Shown one piece after another: positions 1-6,844 of a stretch of 11,262 bases of DNA. Numbering within the stretch: position 1 is the stretch's first letter; each line of letters begins with the position of its first letter. Made by a program: the position numbers and the translations under genes. This DNA comes from Auxenochlorella pyrenoidosa (lineage: Eukaryota > Chlorophyta > Trebouxiophyceae > Chlorellales > Chlorellaceae), in the NCBI GenBank assembly GCA_001430745.1, contig KQ481961.1, forward strand, positions 43,740 to 55,001. The letters are read 5' to 3'. The notes beneath the pieces were generated by a model. The model was given only the letters and a program-made list of their open reading frames with translations, did no database searches and was not told the origin of the DNA.

Positions 1-673
1 GTGCGCCGCGGCTCGCCCAGCCCGCAGCTGACCGGCGCCGCGGGCTGACGGCACGCCGACGTGCGCCTCGCGCGCCACCCCTGTATTGTACCTTCTGCAC
101 TGTACCATGCTTGTTCACTACTGGCCTAGAACACATCTGCCCTCAATTCTTTGTCACTCCTTTTACTCAGCACTAGGCCCCCGCCCTTCCCCTTCCCTCC
201 GCAAGCTGCTTGGGCCCCTGCACCCAGAAACCCAGCAGGGCCCTGCTCTCCACCCGCAGTGTGCCACTTCCCGCTTGATGCGGAGGTCACCAGCACTTGC
301 CCCCAAGTGCTCCTCCTTCCTTCTCCCTGGGCTGCGCTCATTTGTGACAGTGCCAGGCTGAGGCCAGGAATTGAGACAGACAAATGCAGCTCTCCAACGG
401 CCCGCCAAGTTGAAGTGTGCAATCAAATGCAGACATATGCCTCCCGGCCTGTCAGCTAGCTGCCGCATCGCATGCTCAGGCTGGCTCAGCACCCAAGGGT
501 TCGCATGCGCTGCTGCCGCCATCGCCGCTGCTGCCAATGGTGCTGCTGCTGGCACTGCTGCAGCGGCAGTCTGCTGGGCACCTGAACCGACAGTTTTTTA
601 ATGTTGGCATGCAGGCTGTACTAGGAGACTCTGCAGGTTGCATCTTAAGGCCTCCACGTGTTGGCACCAGCTA
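1..673. other. Left-edge intergenic region (possible tail of another gene, then 3' flank of LRR gene)
   Basis: The first ~80 bases are markedly GC-richer than what follows and could be the last coding bases of a gene lying to the left. A plus-strand frame from base 1 ends in TGA at 46-48, but both strands are open enough that this is only a guess. From ~81 the base composition falls (TGTATTGTACC and similar), as expected of untranslated DNA. The stretch next to 674 should contain the 3' UTR of the minus-strand LRR gene. No TGTAA poly(A) signal is present on either strand here. Bases ~505-580 are rich in CTG/GCC triplets. I see no convincing complete gene. Confidence 0.4.
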
Positions 674-3097
674 TCAGAAGCCATCCAGCACGTCCGGCCA
701 GCCGCCGGCCACCTCGACCGGGCACGGCAGGCCCAACCCAGGCGAGCCGTACGCATCGTAGCCGGCAGCAAACAGGATGCCCACGGGGACCATGCCGCAC
801 ATATGGGGCAGCAGGGTGACGTTTGTGTTCTGGGGCTGCGCCTCGGCAAAGGGGTACAGGGCCCCCGTGAACAGGTTGCCGCCTATTGAGATCTGCAGGG
901 CGGGAGGTCGGGGTGGGCCGGCGCTGTTCATGTCGCCCCAAGAAGACAAACACAAGGTGTGCCCTGGAGACAGGGCAGCGCCTGGCTGCAGGCCCCCGAA
1001 CTTCACGCACACATCCCGCCCCGTTCGGCCGCTGCGGTGTGGGCAAACAGGCTGCGCGCATCAGGAAGGAAGGCCCCAGAGCAAGGCGGTCCACACCCTC
1101 CAGCCTCGCCTGAGTGAGTGGCCCAGTGAGGGCGGAGTAGCTGTCTGGGATGCTGCCCGTCAGCTGGTTGTCTGCCAGGGCAGCGAATTAGGTGGGCAGG
1201 AGGAGAGGGCTCAAGGTCAGTAACGGGGGGGGGGGGGGCGCAATGGGGATGGGGACACAGCACAGGGCAGGGCGAGCACCGTGCAGAGGACCCACCGAGA
1301 GCTCCCGTTCCCCCGAGCCAAGCAAAAACACACCAGTCCGCAGAGAGCTGTCAGGAGCTGCACTGCAGTCTGCGTGCTAGGCAGGCTCAAGAGCTCACCG
1401 AAGATGCGCAGCCACTCGAGCAGCCTGAGCTGGCCCAGCTCTGGCGGCAGCGTGCCCACCAGCTTGTTGCCCTGCACCTTGAACTGGTTCCTGCCAGGCC
1501 GTGCAGGGGGCGGGGCCAGGCAGTATGCTGACTTTCAAGTGCCTCACGCTCTGCCCGTGCAGCAGCAGCCAGTGCGGTGGCAGCAGGTGCAGCGGCAGCA
1601 GGCTGGGCTCCCGCCCCCGCTCACATCACCTCTCACTCACATCCCACATCACCTCCCGCTCACATCACCGGCATGCTGCCCAGCTCGGCGGGGATGGTGC
1701 CGGACATGCGGTTGCGCGACAGGTCGTACTCCTCCAGCCTGGGCATGCAGGTGGGGGTGCCGGTCGGCAGCGGGCCGCTCAGGCCGTCCACCTGCGGGGG
1801 GGAAGGGGGGGCATCAGCAGGGAAGGGCGTCGGGTGGGCTGCCGAGGGCGGCGCGCGTGCTTGCCTGCGAGGTGCAGATCGTGCCGAGTGGAGAGACCCT
1901 CTGCCGTGCACACAGGTCGACCCTGGTGTTCCCCTCCTTGGCAAGTGGGCCAACCGGAGGCGCTGCTGCATGCGCTCTGTATGTTTCTCTTGCCCGCACC
2001 ACAGCACCCACCTTCATGTCCCACTCCTTCAGGTGCGCCGACAGCGGGCACAGGAGGTCATGCAGCGCCTGCGCAGAGCCCTCCTGCAGGGCAGAAAGTA
2101 AGGACGGGGAGCCAGCAGGGGGTGGCAACAGGCTGCTCAGGCAGTGCCACGCGCAAAAGCGCAGGCTCCGCGGCTGCAGGGGCTTCAGCCTGCACGTGTG
2201 CCGTGCTGGGCTGTGCTGCGGCACAGCAGTGCAGCTACCCAGGCAGCGAATCCCCTCCGGATGGCCCATGCGAGCGCTCACCACCCCAGTGAGGGAGAAG
2301 TGGAAGTGAGTGAGCAGGCCGTCGTTGGCCAGCTGGTCAAAACGATACGATGTGTTGATGGAGCGGCAGGCCATGTGCTCCCAGTTGCCTGCGGCGCACT
2401 GGACGTGCAGAAGGTGCAGGGCTCAGGCCGAGCTCCACAGCAGGGCCCCATACCATTGGGAGTTGTCATCTGCTGGGGCTGGGGAAGCAACGAGGCAGGG
2501 CGCTTCGATGGGCGTTCTTGTGGTCGCAGCTTGTGACAGAGGCTGCAAGCGATTGGACGAGATGTGAGTACACAGCGAGCGCCAGCTGGCACCCTGCCTC
2601 CACACCACCTGTGCTCACCCCACCACTGCTCGTTCCCGCACGGGTCGCACGGCTCCCCTGCGCTGCTGTTAGCTGGAGGGGTGGGGCACTGCGGGAGGAA
2701 GCCAGACCCGGGCCGACTGGGCTGGGAAGGGGCTTGGAGCGACCCATGCAGTGCATTGGCATTGCCCAGCCTGCTCCGGGAAGCAACCTGCAGACCCTCT
2801 GGTCCATGCCTCACCGTCCATGACTCGAGAGCGCCCGACCAGTGGGGGCCAAGAGCGAGCAGCCTTGGCCTCAGGGCCTGCAGGCCAGCCACTGCAGAGA
2901 GAAGGGCAGGTGGGGCGGGTAAGGAAGCTGCGGCAGCAGCAAGTGCTGCAGCGGTGCTGGTGGCACTGCCAGTGAGCAGCAAGCTCGTGATTGGGACCAT
3001 TCATGCAACCCGAGCTGCTCTCACGCAGGGACGGGTCGGTGTGGGCGTGGGCCAGGGCGGCCAGGGCGGCCAGCAGGAGGCCGGTGAGGGCTCCCAT
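674..3097 (-). CDS. Secreted leucine-rich repeat (LRR) protein, 9 exons, about 287 aa
   Basis: Likely an extracellular or cell-wall-associated binding protein. Exons on the minus strand: 3097-3025, 2891-2815, 2652-2619, 2388-2282, 2083-2012, 1791-1664, 1490-1399, 1171-1110, 892-674; they total 864 nt and end in TGA. The start gives a clear signal peptide (hydrophobic residues 3-16, likely cut after AHA at 16-18). An N-terminal LRR cap follows: ALESWT (45-50), PCDPCGNEQWWG (51-62) and the Cys of HMAC. Plant-type repeats include LSRNRMSGTIPAELG (exon 6), VQGNKLVGTLPPELG (exon 7), NQLTGSIP (exon 8) and GGNLFTG (exon 9). The C-terminal tail has two Cys, in HMCGMVP and LPCP. No transmembrane helix or kinase domain follows, so this is a secreted LRR protein rather than a receptor kinase. 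Two joints are uncertain: exon 2 to 3 (frame) and exon 8 to 9 (GC donor or alternative GT at 1094). The gene is divergent from the FAS1 gene. Confidence 0.8.
1225..1238. repeat. 14-base G homopolymer in an LRR-gene intron
   Basis: A run of 14 G (C on the gene's own strand) lies in the intron between exons 7 and 8 of the LRR gene, about 55 bases upstream of the exon 8 acceptor. Confidence 0.8.
1616..1669 (-). repeat. Duplicated splice-donor sequence in an LRR-gene intron
   Basis: The 15 bases GGTGATGTGAGCGGG (minus strand), which contain the exon 6 donor (plus 1655-1669), recur exactly at plus 1616-1630, 39 bases into the intron. A degenerate CACATC-rich copy lies between them. The second copy offers an equal-quality GTGAGC donor. 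Confidence 0.75.
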
Positions 3098-3265
3098 AGC
3101 TGGAGGTTGCTGCTTGCACTGTGGATCTGCCAGAGATGGTGGGGAGATCCGGGAAGAGTCCCAGGAAGCAGAAGACAAGCTGTCAGACTGGAAAGCACCC
3201 TTGGAGGGGGACACAAGGAAGAGATCTGGCTTCCCTGGCCATTGTTCTGCACTCCTTGGCTCGCC
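3098..3265. promoter_or_regulatory. Putative bidirectional promoter / 5' UTR gap between divergent secreted-protein genes
   Basis: Only 168 bases separate the minus-strand LRR start codon (3097) from the plus-strand FAS1-gene start codon (3266), so both 5' UTRs and core promoters must lie here or overlap the neighbouring first exons. I see no TATA box. There is a purine-rich GGAAGAG / GGAAGCAGAAGACAAG stretch and a CCATTG (CAAT on the minus strand) near 3239. The assignment rests on gene geometry alone. Confidence 0.45.
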
Positions 3266-6200
3266 ATGGCTCCTCCACGCACCCAGAAAGGCCAGGAGCC
3301 CGTGTGGGCCGTTGCAGTAGGTGAGAGGCAGCCCTCCCCCCCGCACTTCCGTGCCTGCAGGGCCCGGCCCAGGTGCAGGACAGCGCTTGGCTGCGATCCA
3401 CCCCACGAGCAGCTGTTGATGAGCTCCCCTGCGTGGCCCTGCACGTAAGCAGCCCTGATCACCCGCCGCCTAAGCGGCACCCGCACTTCCTGCAGGCCTG
3501 CTCCTGCTCCTGCTGGCCCCGCCCTCGCTTGGCCAGGCAGTGGAGGGAGAGGGCGCCTCACTTGCAGAGCTGGCCAGTCACGATGGAGAGATGTTCTTCG
3601 CCGGCGCCGTGAGGAAGACGATACCCCCCAACGCGACAGCTGTCACGCCGCAGTCGGCAGTGCCCTGCCCTTGCAGGTGCGGGTGCCTCCGCTCGATGTC
3701 GCCAGGCACACACAATTGCTCGCAGTCAGGGCCCATCTGTGCCATGCACTGCCGGAGATCCATGGGCTGCTATGCGTGCGCTTGCTCAGCCGCCACCCTG
3801 TGTATTGCAGGCGCTACAATGCAAAGCAGGCCTGTTGCCCGTGCCAAGGGATTTGCAGGGCGAGCGGTTGCCCAGTCGTTGCCTGCCTGCACGGGGAGGT
3901 TATCCTCCCCTTGACAGCACGCTCATATTCCGTTGGCTTCCCTTTACATCCCTGCTCCTCTTGCCCCCTGCAGCGACGCCATCCCTCGCAACACCCCCTC
4001 GGATCAGCCCCCGCCGTACCTGGTCACCACCGACTGCTTCGCCATCGCCGCCTTCGGCAACTGCAACGCCTCCTTCATGAGCGTGAGTTTTCGGGGCAGA
4101 CACAGCTCGCAGACACACAATGCCAGCGGAGTCTTGTTGCAAGGGAAGGGCAGGCGTGAGGGCGCGCAGCCGACAAGCGGCAGCTGCTGGGGCGCACGCC
4201 CTGGGTGCCCGCTTGTCTCCCCACCCCGCCCGCCATGCTGAGGTGGCACCCGTGGCACCCCCCCACCCACACACACACAACCCCCCACCCGCAGTCCTAC
4301 CTGGCCGAGCTGGTGTTCAACGACGGCTTCTGCCAGATCAGCTGCGGGTGCTGTCCCTGCTGCGTGGCGCCCGCGGCGCTCCTGCAGAAGCTGGGCGCCA
4401 CCCGCTTCCTGCAGGTAGGCTGCCCCTCTCTGCCTTGGGCGTGCGCCCGCCACGGGGCCGCCCACCAGACCTGCGCATAGGACTGATCAAATCCTTCCCT
4501 GCCTCCTCCCTGCAAATGCTTTGGACGAGTCGTGCAATGGTCGCTCCTCCAGGTGGCGCAGGCCTACGGCCAGGCCTGTCGCCGCACTCTTGGTGCGCGC
4601 CTCTGACCTCCGCACCTCCCAGCACCCCTACCTCCCTCCCCCCCGCCCCCCTTGCTGCAGGCCCTGCAGGTGGGCTCGCCCTCCCTGATGGACCTGCTGG
4701 GCCGCCCCGGCTGGGCCGGCACGCTGCTGGTGCCCACGGACGCCGCCTGGGATGCAGCGCTAGTGGCGCACGGCGCCGCGCTGCAGAGCCCCGCGCTGCT
4801 GCAGCAGGTGCTCAAGTTCCACATGCTGCCGCCCGAGCCGCGCACCAGGTGAGCACGCGCATATGGTGAATACACTTGGCAACGGTGTTGCCAGCAGAGC
4901 AGTTCCACATGCTGCAGCCCGAGCCGCGCACCAGGCGAGCACGCTGCTTGGCAGCGTTGGTTGACCTGCCGACTTGCGTGTAGCTTGCACTGCAGGGCCG
5001 CCAGCTTTGGTGTGGACCCCCTGCATGTCTCGCAGTGCTGTTTGGTGTGGTCCCAGGGGTTCGGCTGGACCCCTGGTGCTGCCGCTTCCTCTTGTCAGTC
5101 CAAGCCCCTACTGGCCTCTCCACCACAACCTCTCGTGCAGGGGCCTGTGGACGACCCCCTTCATGTCTGTGGGCGCCAAGCTGTGGACCGCCTGGGACGG
5201 CCCCGCGCCCATCACCGCCGCCGCCGCGCCGCTGCCGCCGGGCGCCACCGCCTATGGCGGCCTCACCGGGCTGCGCCTGCAGGGCCCCGTGAATGGGGCC
5301 ACAGTGGAGGGCCCCAGCGACGTGATGGCCTGCAAAGCCTACCTCACAGTGATCGACACAGTGCTGCTCCCCTTCGATCCATCCTCTCCTGGGGTGGCTG
5401 CCGCTGTTGCTGCCGCCGACGGCGGCGCCGTGCTGGCCGCCGCGCTGGGCGCCCCGCCGGGGCAGTGCGCGCTGCAGGCCAGCGCGCGCTTCAACGGCAC
5501 GGTCCTGCAGCCTGGCGCTGGCAACAGGCAGCACACGGGTGGGCGAGGGCCGGCGGGGAGGTGGGACAGGGGCATGTTGTGTATGTAAACCATAAAAATA
5601 ATCGTATGTAAACCGCCAGCTTTCCCGCTGACCACTTGCTCCCCTCGGCCGCCGCGGCCGCTGTGGGCGACTGCTGCACCAGCTGTGCAAAGGCAGGCGG
5701 GTGCAATGCCTTTCAGGTTAGAACTAGAACTCAGCGTCAGAGTGCATGGTGTTGTTTTGATCAGCATTGTTGATGGCTGCGGGCGCTGCTGCCGGCTGAG
5801 GGCGCCAGCAGGAGCGCAGCTGGTGCCAGCATTGCACGCAGCCTGCCTGCCCCCTCAGCCGCAAAGCATCAGCTCCGGCAGCGACCGCCCCCCCCAAGGG
5901 CGCACCAGCCTGCCGCCACGACTCACCCTGCGCCTCAAGCCATGCCTCCAACCTGCACAGTATTGCGCGCTCAAGGGTGGCTGCCGCCTGCTGGACGGCA
6001 CCTCCTGGCCCTTTGGCGCCTGCCAGCTGGAGCGCGACGACGCTGTGGCCGCTGGGCAGCCCCCAGCGTGGGTGGACTACAACGGCACGACCGCGCTCAT
6101 TTCAGGTGCGCCGGCAGGGAGCTGCCGCCGGGTTGGGTGCTGTGCGCCAAGCGGGCGAGGGGAGGGCAGCGCCCTCGAGACACGGGAGCTCCCCCGCATG

Positions 6201-6375
6201 ATGCACGCACGCTCTCCAAGCAGGTGCTTGCTGGCCCGCGTCGCGACAGGTGCCTCCTTCCCAGCGGCGCTGTGCACAACGTGCATCTGCCCACCGCCCC
6301 CCAAACCCCCCCATCCCCCGGGCGCTTCCTGCAGGCTACATCCCCTCTGTCGCCGCTGCATCCGGCTCTGGCTGA
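3266..6375 (+). CDS. Secreted Cys-rich / ShKT-like / fasciclin (FAS1) / PAN-like protein, 9 exons, about 451 aa or more
   Basis: FAS1 domains mediate cell or matrix adhesion, so this is probably an extracellular-matrix or wall protein. Exons: 3266-3320, 3496-3775, 3974-4082, 4295-4414, 4661-4848, 5141-5538, about 5697-5716 (start uncertain), 5961-6105, 6335-6375. The start has a good context (GCCATGG); the first intron splits a signal peptide (hydrophobic run 15-26, likely cut after GQA at 31-33). A Cys-rich part ends near 110. An ShKT-like module (132-168) shows DCFAIAAFGNC, SFM and FCQISCGCC. The FAS1 domain (about 189-329) has the H1 box TLLVPTDAAW (209-218) and the H2 end YLTVIDTVLLP. A PAN/Apple-like module follows: CNAFQYC, GGC, WPFGACQLE. 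The tail is short (GYIPSVAAASGSG). The frame upstream of exon 7 also encodes GDCCTSCAKAGGCNAF (5666-5710), which belongs to the PAN-like module, but the acceptor that would include it (5620) is one base out of phase with exon 6. Confidence 0.78.
4815..4944 (+). repeat. Duplicated exon-end/splice-donor segment (44 bp, copies 86 bp apart)
   Basis: Bases 4815-4858, spanning the end of the FAS1-gene exon 5 and its GTGAGC donor, recur at 4901-4944 inside the following intron. The two 44-base copies differ at only two sites by eye: one C to A, and the donor T to C, which turns GTGAGC into GCGAGC. Reading through the first donor meets TGA immediately (4850-4852). Confidence 0.85.
5581..5614 (+). repeat. 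Repeated GTATGTAAACC with two TGTAA motifs (candidate intronic poly(A) signals)
   Basis: An 11-base sequence GTATGTAAACC occurs at 5581-5591 and again at 5604-5614, around an AT-rich core. Each copy contains TGTAA (5584-5588 and 5607-5611), the canonical green-algal polyadenylation motif. Reading on from exon 6 of the FAS1 gene, the first in-frame stop is TAA at 5586-5588, overlapping the first motif. This would end a shorter product after the FAS1 domain. Confidence 0.5.
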
Positions 6376-6482
6376 GAAGCAGCGCAAGGTCCGCTTTGTG
6401 CCGGAGGGTCAACGCGCTTTGCAGCGCCGGCTACTTCTTGTTCCTTGGCAGCAGTAGCCCTCAAAATCTGGCCACCTTTCCA

Positions 6483-6487
6483 TGTAA
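6483..6487 (+). terminator. TGTAA polyadenylation signal of the FAS1 gene
   Basis: TGTAA lies 108 bases after the TGA stop at 6373-6375, on the same strand, in a plausible 3' UTR. This is the standard green-algal poly(A) signal; cleavage is expected about 10-20 bases further on. Confidence 0.6.
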
Positions 6488-6705
6488 CCAGGCATTCGTT
6501 ACATGGGCGTTCTGGGCGAAAAGCCAGAGAGGCTGTAGAATCCGCGAGATGCAGCCACCGCCCTCTGTGTGGCATGACACAGCACGCACACAGAGCGGCT
6601 GAGCGGGGAACATTTATGGCGAGATACGGCAGCTTGTCGGCAGGTCTTTCCGCCTGCTGCTCAGCTTCGGGGACGCTACCAACAGTGTCCTTTCAAGGCT
6701 TCGGC

Positions 6706-6732
6706 GTGCAGGGTTGAGGGTGCAGGGTTGAG
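6706..6732. repeat. 13-bp direct repeat, two copies at 14-bp spacing
   Basis: GTGCAGGGTTGAG occurs at 6706-6718 and 6720-6732, exactly matching, upstream of the F-box gene. It could be a slippage product or a doubled promoter element. Confidence 0.7.
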
Positions 6733-6844
6733 TCGGCAGCGCCCGGCCCTTTCCCGCCCGTCGTGCTCACGTTCGCCCGTGCAGCGGGCCCACTAGCGAA
6801 GTGCGGCCGCGAGCAAGCCAGCATACTTCCCCTGGGCCTGCAAC

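Larger units (their letters stand above)
6376..6844. other. Intergenic: FAS1-gene 3' UTR and F-box gene promoter
   Basis: The left part should be the 3' UTR of the FAS1 gene, ending near the TGTAA at 6483. The right part should carry the promoter and 5' UTR of the F-box gene starting at 6845. A short direct repeat (GTGCAGGGTTGAG at 6706-6718 and 6720-6732) lies 113-139 bases before the start codon. No TATA box and no other gene are evident. Confidence 0.5.

Noticed and set aside
539..601. Signal-peptide-like frame starting MVLLLALLQRQSAG on the plus strand.
   Set aside because: It arises from a CTG/GCC triplet-rich stretch, has no downstream domain, and sits in the 3' flank of the LRR gene.
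1281..2309. Long plus-strand open frame of 342 codons, plus others at 1501-2292 and 2564-3448.
   Set aside because: They lie antisense to the LRR gene exons, lack any recognisable domain, and are expected from high GC content.
3609..3676. Possible 68-base intron inside FAS1-gene exon 2 (GTGAGG ... TTGCAG).
   Set aside because: It is far shorter than the other introns and its removal destroys the Cys-rich frame that is otherwise open and joins exon 3 in phase.
4553..4592. Possible small exon (reads VAQAYGQACRRTL) between FAS1-gene exons 4 and 5, with a good CAG acceptor and GTGCGC donor.
   Set aside because: It ends in phase 1 while the next exon must start in phase 0. Skipping it joins ...TRFLQ directly to ALQVGS in frame with a normal 246-base intron.
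4812..5690. Long minus-strand open frame of 292 codons across the FAS1 gene.
   Set aside because: It is the antisense shadow of FAS1-domain exons; the plus strand carries the H1 and H2 boxes with correct splice sites.
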